Source: an uncultured Akkermansia sp. (GTDB lineage: Bacteria; Verrucomicrobiota; Verrucomicrobiia; Verrucomicrobiales; Akkermansiaceae). Taken from it: DNA of 64,000 nucleotides. The position numbers were made by a program, and so were the translations under genes. The notes under the pieces were generated by a model that was not told the DNA's origin, did no database searches, and worked only from the letters and a program-made list of their open reading frames with translations. Where the stretch lies: assembly GCA_905200945.1 (NCBI GenBank), contig CAJKMG010000011.1, forward strand, positions 1 to 64,000, written 5' to 3'. Shown in pieces: positions 1 to 7,225 of this stretch (positions are counted from its first letter, which is position 1; each line of letters begins with the position of its first letter).

Positions 1-1854
1 CAAATCACGGATGCCTCCGGAACGCGGACCTTCGCCTGCAATCCCTACGGTGAACTGGAAACCGACAACCTGCGAGTGGGCAACCACACCCACCTCATCA
101 CCGAGAAAAAAGACGCCTTCGGGCGCAGCACAGGCTACATCTACGCGCGGAGCGGCGCGGCGCAGCACACCGTAAGCATCGGCTACGGGGAAGACGGCCG
201 CATCGCCACGGCCGGGTTCCTGCAGGGAAGCGCGCCCCAGACCTTCACCTGGCAGTACATGGAAAAAAGCGGCCTGCCCTCCGTGATGGCCATGCCCAAC
301 GGCATGACGCTGGAATGGGGCTATGAGGAAAAGCGGGATCTGGTCGCTACCATGGTCTACAAACGCGGCGCCACAAGAGTTGCGGAAAGGGAATACGCTT
401 ACGACAGCCTGGCAAGGCCCGTCACGCGGCGCACGGCCCGCCAGGGGAATACCGTCAACGACAGCTTTGCCTGCAACAGCCGGAGCGAACTGACCGCCGC
501 CACCGTCAGCGGCAAGACATACGGCTACAGTTACGACAACATCGGCAACCGGAAAACCGCGCGGGAAGACGCGGAAGAAGCGAGTGCCTACACAACCGGC
601 CCGCTCAACCAATACACCGCCATCGAGCGCGGAGAAGAAGCCGCCTTTGAGCCGGTTTACGACGCGGACGGCAATCAGACATTGATCAGGACATCCACCG
701 GCATCTGGCAAGTCGCCTACAACGCGGAAAACCGCCCGGTGCGCTTCGTCAATGAAAGCGCCAAAACCGTAGTGGAATGCACCTACGACTACAAGGGCAG
801 GCGGCACACCCGCAAAGTGAGCGTCAACGGGACGGTGAGCAGCTACCTGCGCTACATGTACCGCGGCTACCTGCAAATAGCCGCCATAGATGCCGTCAGC
901 GGAGCCTTCCGATGGTTCCTGTTCTGGGATCCGACGCAGCCTGAGGCGACGCGCCCGCTGGCCATCCGCAAAGACGGCACCTGGTACGCCTACGGGTGGG
1001 ATCTGACCGGGAACGTCACGGAAATCTTCGGGAAAGCCGGTTACCTGCGGACGGTCTACACCTACACGCCCTACGGAGAAGCCACCGCCGAAGGGGACGT
1101 CACCCAGCCCATCCAGTGGAGCAGCGAATACAACGATGAAGAACTGGGGCTGGTCTACTACAACTACCGGCATCTCAATCCGCACGATGGCAGGTGGATC
1201 AGCCGCGATCCCATCGAAGAACAGGATGGGTGGAACTTATACTCTTATATCTATAATTCGCCCACAATATCTAATGATATTATTGGTTTATACACAGTTT
1301 CCTATGAAGTAAATCTAGGGGTCATTGGGGCTCCATTTTATGCAAAAGTACAAGGAGAAATACAAACTAATCCCTACTTCAAAGTTTCGGGCGAATTTTT
1401 TGTAGCTTGGCAGTGGACAATACCAGGCGTTAAAAAAAATGATAAACTTGCTTCCAAATATTTGGGCATACATTTTGATGCTGGAATTAGAGTAGGAACT
1501 AAAGCTAAAATTTCTTATAGTGGATGTAAAAAATTATCTAATATTAAAGTATGTGGATCTGCAGAAGCCTTTTCTGTTATAGAATACAGACGTCGCGGTT
1601 ATAGAAATAAATCAACGGGGCAGTTTAATCGACAACGTTTTGGTATTAGTGCTTCAGGATCTGGAGATTTGTGTCTTAATTTATGTAATGGCGATATTTC
1701 GTTTCAGGCAAATATTTCATGGAGCGCCTATGTCAATATAGGTGTCTTAGGGTTCAATAAGACAATTTCCGGAGGAGGAAACTATAGTTTTCCTGAAAAA
1801 AATCTTGTAACAATTTCTTCATTGGCTATACTAAAAAAATACTGTAACTCATAA
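1..1854 (+). CDS. RHS-repeat protein with AT-rich variable C-terminal tip (5' end outside window)
   Basis: The reading frame is open from base 1, so the N-terminus lies upstream. About the first 430 residues are RHS/YD-repeat core (repeated Y-D-x-x-G-N/R motifs such as YSYDNIGNRKTA and YDADGNQT), ending in the RHS core signature YNDEELGLVYYNYR and DGRWISRDPIEEQDG. From about base 1225 base composition switches from GC-rich to AT-rich and the last ~190 residues match no family I recognise: beta-rich, with five or so scattered cysteines and no clear membrane helix. In RHS and polymorphic-toxin proteins the core forms a secreted shell and the exchangeable tip is usually the toxin; a toxin role here is inference. 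The following small membrane gene is in the usual position of a cognate immunity gene. Confidence 0.9.
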   Translation, partial: QITDASGTRTFACNPYGELETDNLRVGNHTHLITEKKDAFGRSTGYIYARSGAAQHTVSIGYGEDGRIATAGFLQGSAPQTFTWQYMEKSGLPSVMAMPNGMTLEWGYEEKRDLVATMVYKRGATRVAEREYAYDSLARPVTRRTARQGNTVNDSFACNSRSELTAATVSGKTYGYSYDNIGNRKTAREDAEEASAYTTGPLNQYTAIERGEEAAFEPVYDADGNQTLIRTSTGIWQVAYNAENRPVRFVNESAKTVVECTYDYKGRRHTRKVSVNGTVSSYLRYMYRGYLQIAAIDAVSGAFRWFLFWDPTQPEATRPLAIRKDGTWYAYGWDLTGNVTEIFGKAGYLRTVYTYTPYGEATAEGDVTQPIQWSSEYNDEELGLVYYNYRHLNPHDGRWISRDPIEEQDGWNLYSYIYNSPTISNDIIGLYTVSYEVNLGVIGAPFYAKVQGEIQTNPYFKVSGEFFVAWQWTIPGVKKNDKLASKYLGIHFDAGIRVGTKAKISYSGCKKLSNIKVCGSAEAFSVIEYRRRGYRNKSTGQFNRQRFGISASGSGDLCLNLCNGDISFQANISWSAYVNIGVLGFNKTISGGGNYSFPEKNLVTISSLAILKKYCNS

Positions 1855-1879
1855 TATTAATCATTAAAAAGAAAATAGG

Positions 1880-2494
1880 ATGATTCAAAAGCTTGATCTA
1901 AATGAAAATATCATTAATAAAATAAATTACTCACTTTCCTTTTCGTTAAATAATGAAATCCTATCAGTACAAAGAGTATCCTACGAACCTCTGTGGAAAA
2001 AAATAGTTTTTACAGGGTTGTTTGTCATCCCCACCGCTTGTTTTTTATTGATAACGTTGTATTGTATTTATGCTATCACTGTAGATGCACAGTATGTGAA
2101 CCATTGCTCGGAGGTACTTCCTTTTCTGATTCTTATCACTCTTATCTGTTTAACAGGAATACCATCTATAAATTCTTTGTATTCCAGCAAGAGTAGTCTG
2201 GATAACTCTCAATACTCTTTTATGAGTTTTTTTGTCTCAAAAAAAATTCAATTGGAAAATAGAAAGCCCATTCTTACTCTTGAAATATACGATTCTATGG
2301 TTGGAGGACTTTTGGAAGGTAAAATCAGAGTGCCAAGAAAAAAGAAGTTATTACCTTGGGATATTCACATTTTTTTATTTCAGAAAATAACATATCCATC
2401 TAAAGAAATAGCTTATGAAAATGCCCATATGATAAAAGAGTATATTTCCCAAAACTTAAATTCGCTATTTGCAGAAATAAAAATCGAATATTGA
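1880..2494 (+). CDS. Small two-helix membrane protein, candidate immunity protein
   Basis: A 204-residue AT-rich gene starting 25 bases after the RHS stop, so probably co-transcribed with it. It has two hydrophobic segments at about residues 50-75 and 82-100, a soluble N-terminus of ~45 residues and a soluble, lysine-rich C-terminal half. I recognise no family. Position directly behind the RHS tip, matching AT-rich composition and the strong terminator after it suggest a cognate immunity protein, which would imply that the toxin acts at or across the membrane. This is an inference from context only; an unrelated membrane protein is possible. Confidence 0.7.
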   Translation: MIQKLDLNENIINKINYSLSFSLNNEILSVQRVSYEPLWKKIVFTGLFVIPTACFLLITLYCIYAITVDAQYVNHCSEVLPFLILITLICLTGIPSINSLYSSKSSLDNSQYSFMSFFVSKKIQLENRKPILTLEIYDSMVGGLLEGKIRVPRKKKLLPWDIHIFLFQKITYPSKEIAYENAHMIKEYISQNLNSLFAEIKIEY

Positions 2495-2608
2495 AAAATC
2501 TCTATTACATTTTCTTTCGAAAAAATATAATAAAATAAATGGAAATTTAATCATATTTATTATAGCAAATAAAAATATGTTTAAATATAATCTGGCGATT
2601 ATTTATTT

Positions 2609-2645
2609 ATCATCCGGCATGCAGTTTGCATGCCGGATGATTTTT
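2609..2645 (+). terminator. Rho-independent terminator after the RHS-tip operon
   Basis: A perfect 15-bp inverted repeat (arms 2609-2623 and 2627-2641) with a 3-base loop runs directly into a T tract at 2641-2645. It closes the transcript carrying the RHS gene and the small membrane gene. The GC-rich arms stand out from the AT-rich surroundings. Confidence 0.85.
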
Positions 2646-2737
2646 AGGGCCATAATCTTGATGTTAGCTGTTCTCCACAGATTATCTGTGAATGTCTTGT
2701 TAGCATACCTGATGGCTGTAGCTCTATGTGATGTACC

Positions 2738-3058
2738 ATGGTTTTTTACGTGAGGTTGTATAATTTAGCTGTGGCATATGGAAGAGCAACTATTTTATTA
2801 AGAGCTAAGCAAGCATTGGTGGAAAATCTTGAATTTGATGTCAATGATTATAATCACAGAAGATTGAAAAATAGAAATAGAGTGTGTAAACAATATGAAG
2901 AAGAAATAGAAAAATTGAAAACGAATATTAAAAATTATAATAAATCTGTAATAGAATTTTACAAAATATGTTTAGATGGGAAAAATCCTGTGGAGGCAAA
3001 AATGGATTTTCCTGAAGAACCTCTTCAAACTGATTATTCGTTCCCTTATAAAATTTAA
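2738..3058 (+). CDS. Hypothetical coiled-coil protein
   Basis: A 106-residue AT-rich gene of no family I recognise. The N-terminal third is mildly hydrophobic/helical; residues ~45-85 are rich in Lys, Glu and Asn and look helical or coiled-coil (RVCKQYEEEIEKLKTN). No good ribosome-binding site is visible before the ATG at 2738; a GTG at 2750 is an alternative start. It is followed 8 bases later by another small gene, and the pair lies between two strong terminators, so they probably form a separate two-gene cassette in the RHS accessory region. A role as a displaced immunity or tip remnant is possible but unproven. Confidence 0.55.
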   Translation: MVFYVRLYNLAVAYGRATILLRAKQALVENLEFDVNDYNHRRLKNRNRVCKQYEEEIEKLKTNIKNYNKSVIEFYKICLDGKNPVEAKMDFPEEPLQTDYSFPYKI

Positions 3059-3066
3059 AATATATA

Positions 3067-3435
3067 ATGAAAAAATATATTATATACTGTATTATTGTTG
3101 TTGTTTCAGTATTTGCTTCTTTTCTGTTTTTTGATAAATATTATAAGAGATTTCCTCTTCTAGGAGAGATCGACAATACATATGTCTTTAGCTATGATCC
3201 TCCTTTAATAATAGGAAATGTAAAGATTGAGGAATTGTCTAAATTTAATCAAACACTCTCTGATCAGTTTCCCGATCATCATATCTATGCTACATACTGT
3301 GGAAAAGAATGTACCCTGACCGTAATAATTCTTCATGATTATGATGCTGATTTTTCCTATACAGATAGAGAAAGACTGTGGAAACTAATATGTGAATGGC
3401 AAGACAGCTTGTGGTATAAACAGGATATGGAATAA
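3067..3435 (+). CDS. Hypothetical N-terminally anchored small protein
   Basis: A 122-residue protein beginning with a short charged stretch and a hydrophobic segment (about residues 4-22) that could be a signal anchor or signal peptide, followed by a soluble domain with a CGKECTLTV motif near residue 78. It starts 8 bases after the preceding small gene, implying co-transcription. I recognise no family. AT-rich composition matches the rest of the RHS accessory island and differs from the GC-rich backbone. An exported or membrane-tethered immunity-like role is only a guess from position. Confidence 0.6.
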   Translation: MKKYIIYCIIVVVSVFASFLFFDKYYKRFPLLGEIDNTYVFSYDPPLIIGNVKIEELSKFNQTLSDQFPDHHIYATYCGKECTLTVIILHDYDADFSYTDRERLWKLICEWQDSLWYKQDME

Positions 3436-3801
3436 ATTAAATAAAATCCAATATTTTTTGGGTTTTATTTAATTAATACATGGAAACTGTTTAATTTTAT
3501 AAAAGCTCCTTCTGTTTATCGGAAGGAGCTTTTTTACAGAAATGATGATCGCTTTGTTTTAATAGTGATTTTTTTGTTGATTTTTATAAAGCTATGTTTC
3601 CTGTCAAAGATATTAACCATTGTAAAAATGCTATGAATCTGCTAATAGTTTTGAGAAAATCCTTGACGAAGTAGCAGCAATATTGAAATCCTCAAGCAGG
3701 AACTTGATGTCCATGTTTCCATATATAAAGAATATGATTTTTAGCAAAATATTATACTTTTTCTTGTTTCCGGTCGTTTTTTCTCATCTTGCCACCAAGG
3801 G
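3436..3801 (+). other. AT-rich intergenic stretch with hairpins and a possible decayed ORF
   Basis: Just after the preceding gene there is an AT-rich hairpin (about 3441-3471) and then a clear terminator. From 3594 a short frame begins (ATG, ~20 codons), and an overlapping frame stays open from 3626 to 3811 with protein-like composition (for example NSFEKILDEVAAIL). Read together they could be a frameshifted remnant of a small gene. No intact gene is supported. Confidence 0.35.
3501..3535 (+). terminator. Rho-independent terminator
   Basis: A 9-bp inverted repeat (AGCTCCTTC at 3504-3512 pairing with 3522-3530) with a 9-base loop is followed by a six-T run. It closes the two-gene cassette ending at 3435. 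Confidence 0.88.
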
Positions 3802-4386
3802 GTGTCTACGGTGATACAGCCTCCGAAGCCAGTACCTGTTTTCGATATGGAAAAGCTTCCCAAGGACCCGGTGTATATTCAAGCAGAGGAAAAAATAATG
3901 AACTTATCGCTGCAGCAGAAGCAGCAATTGGCGAGTTATATCATTCATTCTGCAAATTGGGAGAAAATGTTGAAAAAAGAATTCAAGCAGGTCCGCAGCG
4001 GACGGTATCAGGAAATGCTGTCTATGGTACACCAGGATGACGATAGTTATTTAAATAGAGTTATTATTCCATATATCCGCTTATCGAGTAAAGATAAAGA
4101 TATTTTATCTCTGCTTCAAAACAATGCATATGGGGAGGCTATTTTAAGCAGGGCGGACATTTTTGACTTGGTAGCGGAAAATTATATAGAACGTTTCCCG
4201 AATGATAAAGACGGGTGGGATTTTTTATGGTTTTATATGAACATGGAAGAAGAAGAGGCTCCCTATTGTGAAATGATCAAAAAAATTCTTATAAAAAGGC
4301 ATCTCAACCGATTCAGCTACGGGAAGAAAATACTGGATATGCTCGGCAACTCTCCTTTTAGAAGAAATGATGGACGTTGTCTATAA
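3802..4386 (+). CDS. Hypothetical soluble protein in RHS accessory island
   Basis: A 194-residue AT-rich gene with a GTG start at 3802; the purine run just before it is too close for a good ribosome-binding site, so the true start may be elsewhere or the gene may be a remnant. The protein is mostly alpha-helical and acidic with no signal peptide and no recognisable family (segments such as DGWDFLWFYMNMEEEE). Its stop at 4384 abuts the point where RHS-core homology resumes in the same frame, so it may be an older immunity gene or inserted module trapped between RHS fragments. Function unknown. Confidence 0.55.
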   Translation: MSTVIQPPKPVPVFDMEKLPKDPVYIQAEEKIMNLSLQQKQQLASYIIHSANWEKMLKKEFKQVRSGRYQEMLSMVHQDDDSYLNRVIIPYIRLSSKDKDILSLLQNNAYGEAILSRADIFDLVAENYIERFPNDKDGWDFLWFYMNMEEEEAPYCEMIKKILIKRHLNRFSYGKKILDMLGNSPFRRNDGRCL

Positions 4387-4746
4387 TTCTACTGAAACTA
4401 CCTGCAGGTGGCGGAGTGCGACTTGACCGGGGAAACGCCGGTACTTGTGCGCAGCTACCTCTGGGACCCCTCGGAACCTGAGGCCACGCGCGTCCTGGCC
4501 ATGACGCGCTGGGAGGCGAACGGGACGCAAATAAAGGAGCATCTCTACTGCATGCACGACGCGATGAAGAACGTCACTTCCCTCTTCGGGGAAGCGCGCG
4601 GACGCCGCGCCCTGTACGAATACCGTCCGTACGGAGGGCTGGTCACGTCGGAAGGCAACATGGCGGAAGAGAACAAATTCCGCTTCTCGTGCGAATACAT
4701 GGATGACGAACTGGGGCGGGTCTATCACAGTATTCATAGGTCTTAA
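4387..4746 (+). pseudogene. Truncated RHS core fragment
   Basis: A GC-rich island inside AT-rich flanks encodes the late RHS core: N-Y-L-Q-V-A-E, then SYLWDPSEPEATRVLAM, YRPYGG and SCEYMDDELGRVY, collinear with residues ~285-385 of the RHS gene at the start of the window but clearly divergent from it. An in-frame TGA at 4393 sits where RHS relatives have Trp, no start codon or upstream repeats exist, and homology breaks off just after GRVY at about 4728 before the tip would begin. It is best explained as a leftover orphan RHS core from tip exchange by recombination. Confidence 0.8.
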
Positions 4747-5229
4747 TTCGTTTCATATCTTTGGAACTGCTTCATTCCTGTTGGAAATCAGTCAACGGGG
4801 TTAGGAAAGAAGGGGAGATTCATGCAGGGGGGGCTTCTATAAATTTTATTGAGGGAGCCTTTTGAAATTCAGTGTGGGTTTCAAGCTGCATCCGGTATGT
4901 TCCGGGTGCAGTTTTTGTGTAAACGGGTTTAGAAAGATTTGCCGTTATCCGCCTTCCGGGAAGAGCGGAAGGCGGAAGCGCAGCCGGAAGAATTTATTTT
5001 TTCTTAACAAGAAGAAGAAGGAAGTTAACTACCCAGAATGGAATTTCCGGATATATTGAGGCAATGTTTTTACATTATATTAAACATCGCCGGTCCGTTC
5101 AGGGACTCCGTATCTGCCATAGCGGTTTTTCCGTGAGATTTTTTCAGATAAAAAAGAAAAACGGCATAGAATAATATTTTTGTTTCCATATATGTTGGAA
5201 TGGTTTGAATTTAAATTTCATAAAATATC
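4747..5229. other. Intergenic region between RHS remnant and kdp operon
   Basis: No supported gene. It contains a terminator-like hairpin (4886-4916), a second GC-rich perfect hairpin without a T tract (arms 4949-4958 and 4966-4975), and from about 5060 an AT-rich stretch that presumably holds the kdp promoter and leader. A 65-codon open frame over 4862-5059 runs through both hairpins and has low-complexity basic composition, so it was not called. Confidence 0.6.
4886..4916 (+). terminator. Rho-independent terminator
   Basis: A 10-bp stem (4886-4895 with 4902-4911, one G-T pair) with a 6-base loop is followed by five T residues. It separates the RHS island from the kdp operon. Confidence 0.75.
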
Positions 5230-5328
5230 ATGATGGAATCATTGTTGGGTTTTGTCTTTTGTCTATTGAGCGGAATATTTTGTTTTTGGCTCTTTTTCAA
5301 ATGCGTCGACTGGTTTGAAAAAATCTAA
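5230..5328 (+). CDS. 32-residue membrane microprotein ahead of kdpF
   Basis: A short frame, ATG at 5230 and TAA at 5326, encodes 32 residues: a single hydrophobic helix (about residues 5-24) followed by a polar tail KCVDWFEKI. It lies 14 bases before kdpF and in the same direction, so it is probably the first gene of the kdp transcript. The layout (one helix plus short charged tail) resembles KdpF and other microproteins that stabilise membrane complexes, but the sequence is not KdpF, which is the next frame. A role as an accessory Kdp subunit is an inference from position. No clear ribosome-binding site is seen. Confidence 0.55.
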   Translation: MMESLLGFVFCLLSGIFCFWLFFKCVDWFEKI

Positions 5329-5342
5329 AACTGCTCTTGTCC

Positions 5343-5423
5343 ATGTATACGTTATTATTTGTGATTAGTTTAATCGTGTTCGGTTATTTGATGTATGTTT
5401 TGATCAAACCGGAAAAATTTTAA
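5343..5423 (+). CDS. kdpF: KdpF, small stabilising subunit of the Kdp K+-ATPase
   Basis: A 26-residue single-helix peptide ending in YVLIKPEKF, matching the typical KdpF ending (Y-x-L-x-[KR]-P-E-[KR]-F). KdpF is a lipid-like stabiliser of the KdpABC complex in the cytoplasmic membrane. It ends 8 bases before the kdpA start, as in other kdp operons. It is too short for routine gene finders. The length is close to the 29 residues of the E. coli protein. Confidence 0.85.
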   Translation: MYTLLFVISLIVFGYLMYVLIKPEKF

Positions 5424-5431
5424 CCAGCAAG

Positions 5432-7141
5432 ATGATGAAAACAGAAATTCTAGGTGTTATTGCGCAAATCGTTCTCATGGTAGCTTTGAGCTATCCTCTG
5501 GGGAAATATATTGCCAAGGTTTACAAGAAGGAGAAAACATGGCTTGATTTCATGAAGCCTGTTGAGAGGATGATGTTCCGCCTGTCCGGGATTAATCCGG
5601 AGGAAGAAATGAACTGGAAGCAGTTCCTGCGGGCTTTGCTGACCGTAAACCTGTTCTGGTTTGTATGGGGGATGGTTCTTCTGGTCAGCCAGGGGTATCT
5701 GCCCCTCAATCCGGACGGTAACGTCGGACAGACGTGCCACCAGGCGTTCAATACATGCATTTCATTCATGGTGAATTGTAACCTCCAGCATTACAGCGGG
5801 GAGAGCGGTTTGACCTATTTTACGCAGTTGTTCGTGATTATGCTGTTCCAATTCATCACGGCAGCTACCGGCATGGCCGCAATGGCAGGGATCATGAACG
5901 CTCTCAGTAAGAAGACAACTAAAACGATTGGGAACTTCTGGGATTACCTCGTGTTGAGTTCTACCCGTATTTTGCTTCCTCTTTCTCTGGTTGTCGGATT
6001 CATCCTGATTACTCAGGGTACGCCGATGGGGTTTGACGGTAAAATGGAAGTGACGACTCTTGAAGGAATGGAGCAAACCATTTCCCAAGGGCCTGCCGCG
6101 GCTGTCGTGCCCATTAAACAGCTGGGAACGAATGGGGGCGGTTATTTCGGCGTTAATTCATCCCATCCGCTGGAAAATCCGACCTACCTCTCCAACATGG
6201 TTGAATGCTGGTCCATCCTGATTATTCCGATGGCGATGGTTCTGGCCTTTGGTTTTTATCTAAATCGCAAGAAACTGGGATACAGTATTTACGGCGTAAT
6301 GCTGTTTGCCTTTTTAATTGGCGTCTGCGTTAACGTGTACCAGGAGATGAACGGCAATCCCCGCATTGAAGAAATGGGTATTGTTCAGGAAAGCGGAGCC
6401 ATGGAAGGGAAAGAAATCCGGCTCGGGTCCGCGGCTACGGCTTTGTGGAGCGTCGTTACGACAGTTACGTCAAATGGGTCCGTCAACGGGATGCATGATT
6501 CCACCATGCCTCTTTCAGGCATGATTCAGATGTTGAACATGCAGATTAATACGTGGTTTGGCGGCGTCGGGGTAGGGTGGATGAATTATTTCGCCTTCAT
6601 GATTATCGCCGTGTTCATCAGCGGCCTGATGGTGGGAAGAACCCCCGAATTCCTGTGCAAGAAAGTAGAAGCCCGTGAAATGAAAATCGCTTCCATTGTG
6701 GCGCTGCTCCACCCGTTTGTGATTCTCGTCGGAACGGCTCTGGCTTGTTACCTGTTTGTTTACGCGCCGTCGTTTGTGGAAGGCGAAGGAGGGTGGGTCA
6801 ATAATCCCGGCTTCCATGGATTGAGTGAATTCCTTTACGAATATACTTCAAGCGCCGCCAATAACGGTTCCGGGTTTGAAGGGCTGGCCGATAATACCTG
6901 GTTCTGGAATTACTCATGCGGCATTGTCCTCATTCTGAGCCGTTTCATCCCGATCATCGGCCAGGTTGCCATCGCCGGGCTTCTGGCGGGCAAGAAGTAT
7001 ATTCCCGAGACGTCCGGAACGTTGAAGACGGATTCCGTAACGTTCAGCGCCATGACTTTTGCCGTGATTTTCATTGTTGCGGCTTTGTCCTTCTTCCCTG
7101 TCCATGCCTTAAGCACCATTGCCGAACATCTGAGTTTGTAA
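5432..7141 (+). CDS. kdpA: Potassium-transporting ATPase channel subunit KdpA
   Basis: KdpA is the channel-like subunit that selects and passes K+ in the high-affinity KdpFABC pump. The 569-residue protein has the expected length and about ten hydrophobic helices. Selectivity-filter-type loops are visible: NTCISFMVNCNLQHYSGE, TNGGGYFGVNSSHPLENP, TSNGSVNGMHD and AANNGSGFEG. A second ATG at 5435 is possible. It follows kdpF by 8 bases and precedes kdpB by 84 bases in the same direction. Such operons are normally induced by K+ limitation; here no kdpE regulator gene lies nearby, so control is unclear. Confidence 0.97.
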   Translation: MMKTEILGVIAQIVLMVALSYPLGKYIAKVYKKEKTWLDFMKPVERMMFRLSGINPEEEMNWKQFLRALLTVNLFWFVWGMVLLVSQGYLPLNPDGNVGQTCHQAFNTCISFMVNCNLQHYSGESGLTYFTQLFVIMLFQFITAATGMAAMAGIMNALSKKTTKTIGNFWDYLVLSSTRILLPLSLVVGFILITQGTPMGFDGKMEVTTLEGMEQTISQGPAAAVVPIKQLGTNGGGYFGVNSSHPLENPTYLSNMVECWSILIIPMAMVLAFGFYLNRKKLGYSIYGVMLFAFLIGVCVNVYQEMNGNPRIEEMGIVQESGAMEGKEIRLGSAATALWSVVTTVTSNGSVNGMHDSTMPLSGMIQMLNMQINTWFGGVGVGWMNYFAFMIIAVFISGLMVGRTPEFLCKKVEAREMKIASIVALLHPFVILVGTALACYLFVYAPSFVEGEGGWVNNPGFHGLSEFLYEYTSSAANNGSGFEGLADNTWFWNYSCGIVLILSRFIPIIGQVAIAGLLAGKKYIPETSGTLKTDSVTFSAMTFAVIFIVAALSFFPVHALSTIAEHLSL

Positions 7142-7225
7142 ATTTAGGGTAGAATACGTTTACCACCAATAACATATTTACATATTTCCGTTCCAGTTTC
7201 TGGAATTGAAAAAGAAATCTACGAT

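Noticed and set aside
4862..5059. 65-codon frame between the RHS remnant and kdp
   Set aside because: It crosses two hairpins including a likely terminator and has lysine-rich low-complexity sequence.
5060..5229. c-di-AMP (ydaO-type) or K+ riboswitch ahead of kdp
   Set aside because: I looked for the conserved core segments and could not find a convincing match; only AT-rich sequence is seen.
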